64,000 nt of DNA from Streptomyces achromogenes (lineage in GTDB: Bacteria > Actinomycetota > Actinomycetes > Streptomycetales > Streptomycetaceae): NCBI RefSeq assembly GCF_030816715.1, contig NZ_JAUSYH010000001.1, forward strand, positions 3,410,001-3,474,000. Direction: 5' to 3'. Positions 1 to 8,982 of this stretch are shown one piece after another (the stretch's first letter is position 1; each line of letters opens with the position of its first letter). Made by a program: the position numbers and the translations under genes. The notes under the pieces were generated by a model that was given only the letters and a program-made list of their open reading frames with translations, ran no database searches and was not told the origin of the DNA.

Positions 1-133
1 GGAACAAGAGTTCCCGTCGTCTGTCAGACGGGGGAGCTCGACGGTGAACTCCTGCATGAACGCGTGCCCCGTCGGCGCACGCACGCATCATCCGGAGCAG
101 CACCGCTCCCCTCACGAGGAGAACCACACCCGC

Positions 134-1492
134 ATGACCGCCAAGCACCATGGTTATGCCCTGCTGGCGGCGATCGCCGCCTTCGTCGTGGGCGTGTCCG
201 CCGCCATATACGTCAGCGTCGCCTCCCGCGACGGCGCCGGCTCCGGGAGCCGCTCCGCCGGGAACACGGTCGCCGTGGGCCCCGGCCCGGGCAACGCGGC
301 GCCCGTCTCCACCGGCGTGTGGGTCGGGGCCTGGGCCGCGGCCCCGGCCGGCGGGGAACCGGGCACCGACACCGACGGCATGGCCGGCCGCACCGTCCGC
401 AACGTCGTGCACACCGGCGTCGGCGGCACCAGCGCCCGGATCACGCTCTCCAACCTGTACGGCAGCGGACCGCTGAGCGTCACCCACGCCACGCTCGCCG
501 TCGCCGCCGCCGCCGACGACAGCGCCGCCGCGGACCCCGCCACCCTGCGCCGGCTCACCTTCGGCGGATCCACCACCGTCGTCGTCCCGGCCGGCGGGCA
601 GGCCGTCAGCGACGCCGTCGCCGTCGCCGTCCCGCACGACGCCGACATCCTGGTCAGCACCTACTCCCCCACCTCCGCCGGCCCGGTCACCTACCACCCG
701 CGCGCCCGGCAGACCAGCTACGTCGCCGCCGGCGAGTCCACCGAGGACGTCACCGGCGCCACGTTCACCTCGACCAGCCTCTACTGGCGCTACCTGACCG
801 CGCTGGACGTGCTCAGCAACGAGGCCGACGGCACCGTCGTCGCCTTCGGCGACTCCATCACCGACGGCGTCACCTCCACCGCAGGCGAGAACCGCCGCTG
901 GCCCGACGTCCTCGCCGGCCGGCTGCGCACGGCGCTCACCACCGGCGGGTCCGCCGACGGCGACATTCCCCGCTACGGCGTCGTCAACGCGGGCATCAGC
1001 GGCAACCGGGTCCTGGTCGACGACCCGCTGCGCGGCGCCAGCGGCCTCCACCGCTTCGACCGGGACGTCCTCGACCGGACGAACGTGAAGGCCGTCGTCA
1101 TCGACCTCGGCATCAACGACATCCTGCGCGACCCGAACCCCGCCGGCCCGCAGGCGATCGTGGCCGGCCTGCGCACCCTCGTCGACCGCGCCCACGCCCG
1201 CGGCGTCCGAGTCGTCGGCGCCACCCTCACCCCGTTCCGCGGCCACCGCGGCTACACCGACGCCCGCGAGCGCGTCCGGCAGTCGGTCAACGCGGCGATC
1301 CGGGCGGGCGACCTGTTCGACGAGGTCGTCGACTTCGACAAGGCGCTGCGCGACCCTTACGACCCGCGCAGCCTGCGTTCCGAGTACGACTCCGGGGACC
1401 ATCTGCACCCCAGCGACCGCGGCTACCGGACGATGGCGCGCACCCTCGACCTGAGCGAACTCACCGGCCCGGCCGCCCCCGCCCGCCTCTGA
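134..1492 (+). CDS. SGNH/GDSL-family hydrolase, membrane-anchored or secreted
   Basis: Predicted 452-aa extracellular esterase/lipase of the SGNH superfamily. One hydrophobic segment (about residues 8-28, YALLAAIAAFVVGVSAAIY) is an uncleaved anchor or signal peptide. The GDSL block reads AFGDSITDG (Ser nucleophile), the Gly/Asn blocks GISGNRV and GINDI follow, and SGDHLHPSDRGY carries the catalytic Asp and His. The roughly 200-residue stretch before the GDSL block is beta-rich, as in Streptomyces GDSL proteins with an N-terminal accessory domain. ATG at 134 is chosen because GAGGAG at 116-121 precedes it; a longer in-frame start at 44 has no comparable site. The natural substrate is not visible from the sequence. 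Confidence 0.85.
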   Translation: MTAKHHGYALLAAIAAFVVGVSAAIYVSVASRDGAGSGSRSAGNTVAVGPGPGNAAPVSTGVWVGAWAAAPAGGEPGTDTDGMAGRTVRNVVHTGVGGTSARITLSNLYGSGPLSVTHATLAVAAAADDSAAADPATLRRLTFGGSTTVVVPAGGQAVSDAVAVAVPHDADILVSTYSPTSAGPVTYHPRARQTSYVAAGESTEDVTGATFTSTSLYWRYLTALDVLSNEADGTVVAFGDSITDGVTSTAGENRRWPDVLAGRLRTALTTGGSADGDIPRYGVVNAGISGNRVLVDDPLRGASGLHRFDRDVLDRTNVKAVVIDLGINDILRDPNPAGPQAIVAGLRTLVDRAHARGVRVVGATLTPFRGHRGYTDARERVRQSVNAAIRAGDLFDEVVDFDKALRDPYDPRSLRSEYDSGDHLHPSDRGYRTMARTLDLSELTGPAAPARL

Positions 1493-1528
1493 CGACCACC
1501 GGCGCCCAGCCGGCGCCCCGGCGCTCGC

Positions 1529-1578
1529 CACGCCCTCCGGTGACCACGCCCTTCCGGTCACCACGCCCTTCCGGTCAC
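1529..1578. repeat. Three tandem 16-17 bp copies downstream of the GDSL gene
   Basis: CACGCCCTTCCGGTCAC occurs twice head-to-tail (1545-1561, 1562-1578), preceded by a one-base-shorter variant (1529-1544). It lies in the convergent gap between the GDSL hydrolase and the DUF1707 gene. Confidence 0.75.
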
Positions 1579-1714
1579 CACGACGAACGGCCGCCACGGC
1601 GGCCGACTGCCACTGCCACCGGCTGTCACGGGGACCGGCGGCTGTCGCCGCCACCCGCTGCCACAGATACGACCGGCCTCCACGGCAGGCGGCGCCGACG
1701 CCGCGCAGCCCCGC

Positions 1715-2545
1715 CTACTCCTCGCGGCGGCGCTCCCGCCGCTCCTCCCTGCGGCCGCGCTCCTGCCCGAGCCCGCGACCGTGCCCGTGTCCCCGCAGCA
1801 GGTCCTTGTGGCCCTCCAGCATCCGCCGGTGCGCCTCCTGCACGTCGTCGCGGAAGGCTGCGTGCACCTCGCGCCGCGCAGCCTTGCGGTCCAGCTTCTC
1901 CTGCCGCCGGGCGGCCCGCGTCCTCTTGCGCTCCACGCCGACCCCGCCCCAGAAAGCGAACCCGGTCACCACCACCCGCGGGGCCCCCGGCTCGCCCACC
2001 ACACCGCTCTCCCGCTGGTCGAAACCGCCCATCACACCGATGCCGCGCACCACGACCTCCACCCCCGGCGGCACCGTGATCTGCACCCCGCCCATGACGG
2101 CGAAACAGTTGATCTCGACCTCCCCGGCCGAGAAGTCCGCCTCCCGCAGGTCGATCTCCCCGCCGCCCCAGAAGGCGACGCAGGTGAACCGCCGCGGCAC
2201 CGTCCAGCGGCCCTTGCGCTGGAAGCCCGACATCACCGCCACCGCCCACGTCGACGAACCCTCGCCGCCCACGATCCGCCCGGCCCAACTCCCGTCCTGC
2301 GACGGCTCCTTGTGCAACGACACCACAGGCGGCGGCGCAACCGCCCCGGGCACCGGCAGATCACGCGTGACCGGCGCCAACTCCCGGTACGTGCGCGCCG
2401 CGTAGGTCTGCTCGAGCCGCTCCTCGAACTCCGCCATGTCCAGACGGCCCTCGGCGACCGCGTCGCGCAACACCTCGGCGACCCGCTCACGATCGGCGTC
2501 GGAGGCACGGAGGTCCGAACGGTCCGGGACTGCGTCGTCGGTCAT
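1715..2545 (-). CDS. DUF1707 / LiaF-C-like domain protein
   Basis: 276 aa. Residues about 10-65 form a DUF1707 (SHOCT-like) domain: RASDADRERVAEVLRDA...GRLDMAEFEERL...TYRELAPVTRDLP. Residues about 120-205 are a LiaF C-terminal-like (DUF2154) beta-helical domain with the repeated FWGG/VMGG turns. The C-terminal 60 residues are Arg/Glu-rich and helical. It is the last gene of the ABC operon, 9 bp after the ATPase stop, which suggests a membrane-stress or envelope-sensing partner of that transporter. No catalytic motif is seen. ATG at 2545. Confidence 0.8.
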   Translation of the reverse strand: MTDDAVPDRSDLRASDADRERVAEVLRDAVAEGRLDMAEFEERLEQTYAARTYRELAPVTRDLPVPGAVAPPPVVSLHKEPSQDGSWAGRIVGGEGSSTWAVAVMSGFQRKGRWTVPRRFTCVAFWGGGEIDLREADFSAGEVEINCFAVMGGVQITVPPGVEVVVRGIGVMGGFDQRESGVVGEPGAPRVVVTGFAFWGGVGVERKRTRAARRQEKLDRKAARREVHAAFRDDVQEAHRRMLEGHKDLLRGHGHGRGLGQERGRREERRERRREE

Positions 2546-2554
2546 ACCGGCAGC

Positions 2555-3607
2555 CTACGAGTTCCCGGCCCCCGGCACTACGGTCTCCCGCTCCCCGGAG
2601 GCCCCGCCGCCGCCCCCGTCCCCGGCGTCCGCCCCACCGCCGTCCCCAGCCCCGTACAGCATCCTGGCGATCACCGCCTCGATGTCCGGCTCCCGCACCG
2701 ACAGGTCCACCAGCGGATACTCCGCCGCGATCCGCGCCACCAGCGCCGCCGCCGACCCCGACGCCGGAAACGCCAGCCACTGACGCGGACCCTCCACCCG
2801 CACCACCCGCGCCGCGTCCCCGGCGTCGATCGGCGGCGACTCCCGCTCCAGATCCACCACCAGCGTCCGCTCGCTCTCACCCACCTCGTGCAGCCCCGCC
2901 AGCGCGCCGTCGTACACCAGGCGCCCGTGGTCGATGACCATGACCCGCGAACACAACTGCTCGATGTCCTGCAGATCATGGGTGGTCAGCAGCACCGTCG
3001 TACCCCGCTCGACGTTCAGCTCGCGCAGGAACTCCCGCACCCGCGCCTTCGACACCACGTCCAGACCGATCGTCGGCTCGTCCAGATACAGCACCTCGGG
3101 ATCGTGCAGCAACGCCGCCGCGATGTCACCGCGCATCCGCTGCCCCAGCGACAACTGCCGCACCGGCACCTCCAACAGGGCCGACAGATCCAGCAGTTCC
3201 ACCAGCCGGTCGAGGTTCTCGCGGTAACGCCCGTCCGGGATGCGGTACATGCGGTGCATCAGCCGGTACGAATCGATCAGCGGCAGATCCCACCACAACG
3301 TCGTCCGCTGCCCGAACACCACTCCTATCCGGTGCGCCAGCCGCGTCCGCTCCCGCGACGGATCGATCCCCGCCACCCGCAGCCGGCCACCGCTCGGCGT
3401 CAGGATGCCCGTCAGCATCTTGATCGTCGTCGACTTCCCCGCACCGTTCGGCCCGATGTAACCGACCATCTCCCCCCGCGCCACCGTGAACGACAGCCCG
3501 TCCACCGCCCGCACCTGCCGCCGTTCACGCCTGAGGAACCCCGTCCTCCTGCGCACGTCGAAGACCTTCTCGACCCGGTCCACCTCGATGAAAGCGTCCT
3601 CGGTCAC
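2555..3607 (-). CDS. ABC transporter ATP-binding protein (ABC-2 exporter type)
   Basis: 350-aa ATPase. Walker A GPNGAGKSTT, Q-loop FGQRTTLWWDLP, signature LSLGQRMRGD, Walker B VLYLDEPTIGLD and H-loop LLTTHDL are all present. The C-terminal about 90 residues form an accessory domain, as in DrrA/NatA-like ATPases. A GTG start at 3607 lies 2 bp after the permease stop and gives VTEDAFIEVDRVEKVFDV at the N-terminus. A longer open frame upstream of this is a shadow of the permease gene. Substrate unknown; drug, lipid or polymer export is typical of the family. Confidence 0.9.
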   Translation of the reverse strand: MTEDAFIEVDRVEKVFDVRRRTGFLRRERRQVRAVDGLSFTVARGEMVGYIGPNGAGKSTTIKMLTGILTPSGGRLRVAGIDPSRERTRLAHRIGVVFGQRTTLWWDLPLIDSYRLMHRMYRIPDGRYRENLDRLVELLDLSALLEVPVRQLSLGQRMRGDIAAALLHDPEVLYLDEPTIGLDVVSKARVREFLRELNVERGTTVLLTTHDLQDIEQLCSRVMVIDHGRLVYDGALAGLHEVGESERTLVVDLERESPPIDAGDAARVVRVEGPRQWLAFPASGSAAALVARIAAEYPLVDLSVREPDIEAVIARMLYGAGDGGGADAGDGGGGGASGERETVVPGAGNS

Positions 3608-3609
3608 AC

Positions 3610-4539
3610 TCAACTCCCCGTACTCCGATACGACCTCAGTCCCACCCGCCACGCCAGCCCCGCCGCCGCGGCGCACGCCAGCGCCGCCACCGGCGAGGCG
3701 AACGCCGCCCACCCCGGCAACCCCAACGGATACGGCCGCCCCAGCACATACGCCGCCGGCACCCAGTTGACGAACGCCAACGGCAGCACGAACGTCACCG
3801 AACGCACCAACTCCTTGCCGAACACCGTCGGCGGATACTGCAACAACGTCTGCCCGCCGTACGTGAACGCGTGCTGCACCTCCGCCGCGTCCTGCGCCAC
3901 GAACTGGAACGCCGCACCCGCCACGAACACCGCCGAGAAGATCACCCCACCGCACACCAGCATCACCGGCACCAGCAGCACCTTCACCGGCGTCCACGCC
4001 ACATCCAGCGACACCAGCGCCCACCCCAGCACCAGACCGCCCTGCATGATCCGCGCCACCCTGCGCAACGCGAAGCGATCCGCCGCCGCCTGCGCCAACA
4101 CCGGAGCCGGCCGCACCAGCAACATGTCCAGCGTCCCGTCACGCACGCGCGTACCCAGCCGTCCCGCCGAACCGATCGCCAGATCCGCCACCCCGAACGA
4201 CGTCGCCGACAACCCGTACAGCAACGCGATCTCCGGCAACGCGTACCCGCCCAACACCTCCACCCGCGAGAACATCAACAAGATCGCGACAAAGTCCAGC
4301 CCCGTCACCAGCAGCCCGGTCAGCACCGTCACCGCGAACGACACCCGGTACGTCAACGTCGAACGCACCCACATCCCGGCGATCAACCGGTACGCCCGCA
4401 ACCCCTCCACCAGCCGACCGCCCTCCGCCGGCCGAGCACCCTCCGCGGGCCTGCCGCCCTCCGCGGGCCGGGCACCCTCCGCAGGCCTGCCGCCCTCCGC
4501 CGGCCGCCCGCGCTCCGCGACACCGCCGCCCTCACCCAC
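3610..4539 (-). CDS. ABC-2 family permease with N-terminal RPAEGG repeats
   Basis: 309 aa, about six membrane segments beginning near residue 60 (YRVSFAVTVLTGLLV), of the PF06182-type ABC-2 permease family. The GTG start at 4539 overlaps the previous permease stop by 8 nt, indicating translational coupling. Residues 11-40 are five perfect copies of a six-residue RPAEG(G/A) unit, encoded by an 18-bp tandem repeat (4420-4509) absent from the partner permease. Starts after the repeat exist only as non-ATG codons, so the repeat is either a real cytosolic tail or the start is downstream. With its neighbours it forms a two-permease, one-ATPase exporter. Confidence 0.85.
   Translation of the reverse strand: MGEGGGVAERGRPAEGGRPAEGARPAEGGRPAEGARPAEGGRLVEGLRAYRLIAGMWVRSTLTYRVSFAVTVLTGLLVTGLDFVAILLMFSRVEVLGGYALPEIALLYGLSATSFGVADLAIGSAGRLGTRVRDGTLDMLLVRPAPVLAQAAADRFALRRVARIMQGGLVLGWALVSLDVAWTPVKVLLVPVMLVCGGVIFSAVFVAGAAFQFVAQDAAEVQHAFTYGGQTLLQYPPTVFGKELVRSVTFVLPLAFVNWVPAAYVLGRPYPLGLPGWAAFASPVAALACAAAAGLAWRVGLRSYRSTGS
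4420..4509 (-). repeat. Five-copy 18-bp coding minisatellite
   Basis: Encodes five consecutive RPAEG(G/A) hexapeptides at the N-terminus of an ABC permease. The repeat is in frame, so copy-number change keeps the gene open. Confidence 0.85.
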
Positions 4540-5332
4540 CCTGCACCACCACCCGCCGCGTCGCCGCCCCCTGCACCCACCGGCCCACCGCCAGCAGCAC
4601 CACCGCCCACCCCGCCTGGAACGCGAACGCCGACCACACGCCCACCCGCCCCATCAGCACGTCCGCCGGCGTCTGCAACAACGCCGACCACGGCAACAGC
4701 ATCACGATGTCCCCCAACGGCTGCGGAAACGCGTTCAACGGCAACGCCATCCCCGAACAGAACAACCCCATGATCATCAACATCTGCAACGCCCCCGTCC
4801 CGTCCAGCAGCCAGAACCCGCTCAACGCCACCAGGAACCGGATCGCGTAACTCACCACCATCGCCAGCGCCACCGCCACCAGGAACGCCAGCCACACCCC
4901 CGCCTCGTCCGGCAACGCCGTCGGAAAGAACAACGCCCCGAACACGAACGGGATCACCCCGCGCCCCAGCAACTGGAACAACGCCCGCCCCAGATCCGTC
5001 GCCAGCCACCACGCCTGAAGATCGGCCGGCCGGTACAGGTCCACCGCCACCTCACCCGTGCGGATCCGCTCGATCAGATCCGTCTCGAAACCGCCGCCCT
5101 GGATCGCCAGCGTCGCGAACAACGCCTGCCCCAGCCACACGTACGTCACCGCCTGCGCCTGGTCATAACCCCCCAGGTGCGGCCGCTCGTCCCACAACGC
5201 CAGATATGTGTAGACGAGGATCAGGCCGAAAACAGTGTTCGTGAACACCCCCGCAGCCGTCGCCACCCGGTACGTCGCGTACCTTCGGAAGCCCCCCGCC
5301 GCGACGGCCGCGTACAACCGCGCCGTTCCCAA
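4532..5332 (-). CDS. ABC-2 family permease
   Basis: 266 aa with about six hydrophobic segments (e.g. VFTNTVFGLILVYTYLALW near residue 30 and VVLLAVGRWVQG near the end); PF06182-like (ABC-2 transporter). First gene of the minus-strand operon permease-permease-ATPase-DUF1707. The TTG start at 5332 is preceded by a GGAGG at about 5341-5345. It likely pairs with the next permease to form the transmembrane channel. Substrate unknown. Confidence 0.85.
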   Translation of the reverse strand: MGTARLYAAVAAGGFRRYATYRVATAAGVFTNTVFGLILVYTYLALWDERPHLGGYDQAQAVTYVWLGQALFATLAIQGGGFETDLIERIRTGEVAVDLYRPADLQAWWLATDLGRALFQLLGRGVIPFVFGALFFPTALPDEAGVWLAFLVAVALAMVVSYAIRFLVALSGFWLLDGTGALQMLMIMGLFCSGMALPLNAFPQPLGDIVMLLPWSALLQTPADVLMGRVGVWSAFAFQAGWAVVLLAVGRWVQGAATRRVVVQGG

Positions 5333-5510
5333 GGCAACCCTCCTCCTCGCCCAGTAGTCACCTGGGTGCCCCCTGCGACACCGAAACGCAGGAGCCTAGT
5401 GCGCCGCCCCCGCCGCATGCCACGCGTTTTCCGGCACAACACGCGCGGATTGTCGGGAACGGAACGCACGGTGCGAGAGTCTTCAACAGGGGCGCAGAGA
5501 AATAACGAGG

Positions 5511-5535
5511 CGTACGAGACGTACGGGCACGTACG
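5511..5535 (+). promoter_or_regulatory. Three CGTACG hexamers before the PBP start
   Basis: The palindrome CGTACG occurs at 5511, 5520 and 5530, i.e. 9 and 10 bp apart, in the leader of the PBP gene 25 nt before its ATG. Helical-phase spacing suggests a protein site, but no regulator is assigned. Confidence 0.3.
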
Positions 5536-5560
5536 ACGCGAAACAGGAGTCCGGCAACAC

Positions 5561-7987
5561 ATGAGCGACGAGCCGCAGCCGCAACAGCCGACCGAGGGCA
5601 CCGCCCCCGGAGAGCCCGAGGCGGGTGACGGAGGGAGCGACAAGAAGGTGAAGCGACCCAAGCGCACCGGCTGGCGCCGCCTGCTGCCCACCTGGCGGAT
5701 GGTGCTCAGCACGTTCGTACTCGGCGTCCTGCTCCTCGCCGGCCTGTTCTTCCTCGGCTACTCCATGGTCAAGATCCCGCCGGCCAACGCCCTCGCCACC
5801 AAGCAGTCCAACGTCTACCTCTACGCCGACGGCACCGAGATCGCCCGCGACGGCAAGGTCAACCGCGAGAACGTCGGCCTCGCCCAGATCTCCAAGGACG
5901 CCCAGCACGCCGTCCTCGCCGCCGAGGACCGCGACTTCTACACCGAGTCCGCCATCGACCCCAAGGCGATGCTGCGGGCCGGCTGGAACACCGCCACCGG
6001 CAAGGGCAAGCAGTCCGGCTCCACGATCACCCAGCAGTACGTGAAGAACTACTACCTCGCGCAGGAACAGACCGCCACGCGCAAGGTGAAGGAGTTCTTC
6101 ATCTCGATCAAACTCGACCGCGAGAAGTCCAAGGACGACATCCTCGAGGGCTACCTCAACACCAGCTACTTCGGCCGCAACGCCTACGGCATCCAGGCCG
6201 CCGCCAAGGCCTACTACGGCGTCGACGCCCTCAAGCTCACCCCCGCCCAGGGCGCCTACCTCGCCGCCCTCGTCAACGCGCCCAGCGAGTACGACGTCAT
6301 CGCCCACCCCGAGAACCGCAAGGCCGCCGAAGCCCGCTGGAACTACGTCCTCGACGGCATGGTCACCAAGGGCTGGCTCACCGCGTCCCAGCGCACCGGC
6401 ATGAAGTTCCCCGGCCCCAAGGAGACCTCCGGCGCCGACAACGGCATGTCCGGACAGCGCGGCTACCTCGTCAACGCCATCAAGGACTACCTGCGCGACA
6501 ACAAGATGGTCACCCAGGCGGAACTCGACGCCGGCGGCTACCGCATCACCACCACCCTCGACAAGAAGAAGCAGGACGCCTTCGTCGACGCCGTCAACGA
6601 CCAGTTGATGAAGAAGCTCGACAAGAAGAACCGCAAGGTCGACACCTACGTCCGCGCCGGCGGAGCCGCCGTCGAGCCCAAGACCGGCAAGATCCTCGCC
6701 CTGTACGGCGGCGTCGACTACGTCAAGCAGTACACCAACAACGCCACCCGCCAGGACTTCCAGGTCGGCTCCACCTTCAAGCCGTTCGTCTTCACCTCCG
6801 CCGTCCAGAACGACTCCACCACCCAGGACAACCGCCGGATCACCCCCAACACGATCTACGACGGAACCAACAAACGCCCCGTCCAGGGCTGGTCAGGCCC
6901 CGTCTACGACCCCGAGAACGAGGACTACGTCAACTACGGCGACATCAACGTGCGCACCGCCACCGACAAGTCCGTCAACTCGGTGTACGCGCAGATGGCC
7001 GTCGACGTCGGCCCGGCCAAGGTCAAGCAGACCGCCATCGCCCTCGGCCTGCCCACCGACACCCCCGACCTGCAGCCCTACCCCTCCATCGCCCTCGGCA
7101 CCGCCAACGCCAGCGTCCTCGACATGGCGCAGGCCTACGCCACCCTCGCCAACCACGGCAAGCACGGCATGTACACGATGATCAGCAAGGTCACCAAGGA
7201 CGGCTCCGACGTCGTGGAACTGCCCGCGTACAAGGCCTCCCAGGCCGTCAGCCGCGAAGCCGCCGACACCACCACCTCCGTCCTGCGCAGCGTCGTCCAG
7301 AACGGCACCGCCAGGAAGGCCCAGGCCGTCGGCCGCCCCGCCGCCGGCAAGACCGGCACCGCCGAAGACGACCAGGCCGCCTGGTTCGCCGGCTACACCC
7401 CCGACCTCGCCACCGTCGTCGCCGTCATGGGCCAGGACCCGGTCACCGCACACCACAAGTCCCTCAAGGGCGCTCTCGGCCTGCCCCGCATCAACGGCGG
7501 CGACGCCCCCACCCAGATCTGGGCCCAGTTCACCGAGGAAGCCCTCAAGGGCAGCTCCGCCAAGGACTTCGACCTCACCCTCCAGGAAGGCGGCGGCGAC
7601 ACCGCCTCCCCCTCCGACCCGGCCGACGACCCGGACGAGCCCTCCGACGACGACACCGGCGGCAGCACGCCGAGCGCCGGCACCAAGGGACAGACGCAGG
7701 GCCAGACCCAGGGCCAGAGCCAGGGCCAGACCGGCGGCGGCAGCACGACCAACGGCAACACCACCGGAGGCACCACCGGCACCACCGGAGGCGGCACCAC
7801 CAACGGCGGCACGTCGACCGGCACCACCAACGGCGGCACGACGACCGACGGGACGACCAACGGCAGCAGCTCCGGCACCACCGACGGCAGCACCTCCAAC
7901 GGCGGCGCCGACGGCGGAGGCGGCGACGCCGGCAACTCCACCGGCACCACCGTCGGCCCCCAGCTCACTCCCACCCGCCGCGAATGA
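5561..7987 (+). CDS. Class A penicillin-binding protein (transglycosylase/transpeptidase)
   Basis: 808-aa bifunctional peptidoglycan synthase. An acidic cytosolic tail and a Lys/Arg stretch precede one membrane span (about residues 46-70, LSTFVLGVLLLAGLFFLGYS). The GT51 glycosyltransferase domain has EDRDFY and GSTITQQYVKNYY; the transpeptidase domain has the SxxK (GSTFKPF), SxN (SVNSVY) and KTGT boxes. The last about 150 residues are a Gly/Thr/Asn/Gln low-complexity tail with GQTQGQ runs. ATG at 5561 is chosen because AGGAG at 5545 precedes it; the same frame stays open for kilobases upstream, which is a GC-frame artefact. Divergent from the ABC operon. Confidence 0.95.
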   Translation: MSDEPQPQQPTEGTAPGEPEAGDGGSDKKVKRPKRTGWRRLLPTWRMVLSTFVLGVLLLAGLFFLGYSMVKIPPANALATKQSNVYLYADGTEIARDGKVNRENVGLAQISKDAQHAVLAAEDRDFYTESAIDPKAMLRAGWNTATGKGKQSGSTITQQYVKNYYLAQEQTATRKVKEFFISIKLDREKSKDDILEGYLNTSYFGRNAYGIQAAAKAYYGVDALKLTPAQGAYLAALVNAPSEYDVIAHPENRKAAEARWNYVLDGMVTKGWLTASQRTGMKFPGPKETSGADNGMSGQRGYLVNAIKDYLRDNKMVTQAELDAGGYRITTTLDKKKQDAFVDAVNDQLMKKLDKKNRKVDTYVRAGGAAVEPKTGKILALYGGVDYVKQYTNNATRQDFQVGSTFKPFVFTSAVQNDSTTQDNRRITPNTIYDGTNKRPVQGWSGPVYDPENEDYVNYGDINVRTATDKSVNSVYAQMAVDVGPAKVKQTAIALGLPTDTPDLQPYPSIALGTANASVLDMAQAYATLANHGKHGMYTMISKVTKDGSDVVELPAYKASQAVSREAADTTTSVLRSVVQNGTARKAQAVGRPAAGKTGTAEDDQAAWFAGYTPDLATVVAVMGQDPVTAHHKSLKGALGLPRINGGDAPTQIWAQFTEEALKGSSAKDFDLTLQEGGGDTASPSDPADDPDEPSDDDTGGSTPSAGTKGQTQGQTQGQSQGQTGGGSTTNGNTTGGTTGTTGGGTTNGGTSTGTTNGGTTTDGTTNGSSSGTTDGSTSNGGADGGGGDAGNSTGTTVGPQLTPTRRE

Positions 7988-8064
7988 CCGCCGCCCCGCC
8001 GGCCCGGTGACCGCACCGCGGCGGCCGGTCGGTGACCGCCGGGGCCGGACCAAGGACACAACAC

Positions 8065-8096
8065 AAAGGGCTGGTGACGACAGTCACCAGCCCTTT
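8065..8096. terminator. Terminator hairpin after the PBP gene
   Basis: Perfect 14-bp arms AAAGGGCTGGTGAC / GTCACCAGCCCTTT with a 4-nt loop, between the convergent PBP and GroES-like genes; the AAA/TTT ends make it usable in both directions. Confidence 0.85.
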
Positions 8097-8108
8097 CCGG
8101 TCCCGCAA

Positions 8109-8465
8109 TCAGAGATACAGCCCCGTCGAGTCCTGCGACCCCTCGAACCGGTCCGCGGCCACGGCGTGCAGATCGCGCTCCCGCATCAGCACATACGCCA
8201 CGCCCCGCACCTCCACCTCCGCACGGTCCTCCGGGTCGTACAGCACACGGTCACCCGGCTCCACCGTCCGCACGTTCTGCCCCACCGCGACCACCTGCGC
8301 CCACGCCAGCCGACGACCGACGGCCGCGGTGGCGGGAATCAGAATCCCGCCACCCGAACGCCGCTCACCCTCACCGGCCTCCTGCCGCACGAGCACACGG
8401 TCGTGCAGCATCCGGATGGGCAGCTTGTCGTGCTGCGGATCGAGGTCGTCTCTCTTGGCGCTCAC
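8109..8465 (-). CDS. GroES-like co-chaperonin family protein
   Basis: About 118 aa. The GroES/Cpn10 fold is visible as LPIRMLHDRVLVR, then GGGILIPATA (the mobile-loop position) and WAQVVAVGQNVRTVEPGDRVLYD. It is longer than canonical GroES at both ends and has no groEL neighbour, so it is probably a paralogue with a specialised role. The GTG at 8465 is preferred; GTG at 8492 would add nine residues. Confidence 0.75.
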   Translation of the reverse strand: MSAKRDDLDPQHDKLPIRMLHDRVLVRQEAGEGERRSGGGILIPATAAVGRRLAWAQVVAVGQNVRTVEPGDRVLYDPEDRAEVEVRGVAYVLMRERDLHAVAADRFEGSQDSTGLYL

Positions 8466-8559
8466 ACCACTGAACCTACCTGCCCGCGACACGTCCGTGA
8501 GCGAGCGGGGGCCGCGAAGAGGCCGAACGCCGGCACCCGAGCCGATCAGCCCGAGCCGA

Positions 8560-8889
8560 TCAGCCCCTGCGGCGGCGCGGACCGAAGGCCAGCAGGCCCA
8601 CGACCCCCACGACCACGAGCGCCACCGGCACCACCCGCTCCAGCCGCGGCGCGCCCTCCTCGTCCACGAACTGCGCCTTCACGTCACTCACCACCCGGTT
8701 CACCTGCACATACGCCCGGCCGAGGGTGTGATCGACGTTGGCGACGACCTTGGCCTTGACGTCCCCGACAATGGTCTTCGGGTGCACCCGCACCCCGATC
8801 TCGTCCAGCGTCTCCGCCAGCACCTCGCGACGGGCCCTGATGTCCGCCTCGATCTGCGCCGGGGTCCTGGTGTCCGACGTCTCCGCCAC
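8560..8889 (-). CDS. DUF3618 domain membrane protein
   Basis: 109 aa. The N-terminal RTPAQIEADIRARREVLAET heptad-like segment is the DUF3618 signature. The middle is amphipathic and helical, and one C-terminal membrane span (VPVALVVVGVVGLLAFG) is followed by a basic RRRR tail. It is a tail-anchored small protein of unknown function, divergent from the peroxiredoxin gene. Confidence 0.8.
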   Translation of the reverse strand: MAETSDTRTPAQIEADIRARREVLAETLDEIGVRVHPKTIVGDVKAKVVANVDHTLGRAYVQVNRVVSDVKAQFVDEEGAPRLERVVPVALVVVGVVGLLAFGPRRRRG

Positions 8890-8982
8890 GGTCAGCCTCC
8901 GAAGTCACCTGGGTCCTGTTCCGGACAGTCTGTCAGCTCCACCCTCGCCCGCACCGCCAGGACCCCCGGTTACGCTGGACCG

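Noticed and set aside
5440..5490. GGGAAC...TCTTC as a SigE-type promoter of the PBP gene
   Set aside because: The spacing (14 or 19 nt) does not fit the expected 16-17 well, so no promoter is annotated.
1781..5560. Very long open frame joining upstream sequence with the PBP gene
   Set aside because: GC-rich third-position shadow of the minus-strand ABC and DUF1707 genes; PBP itself starts at the SD-preceded ATG 5561.
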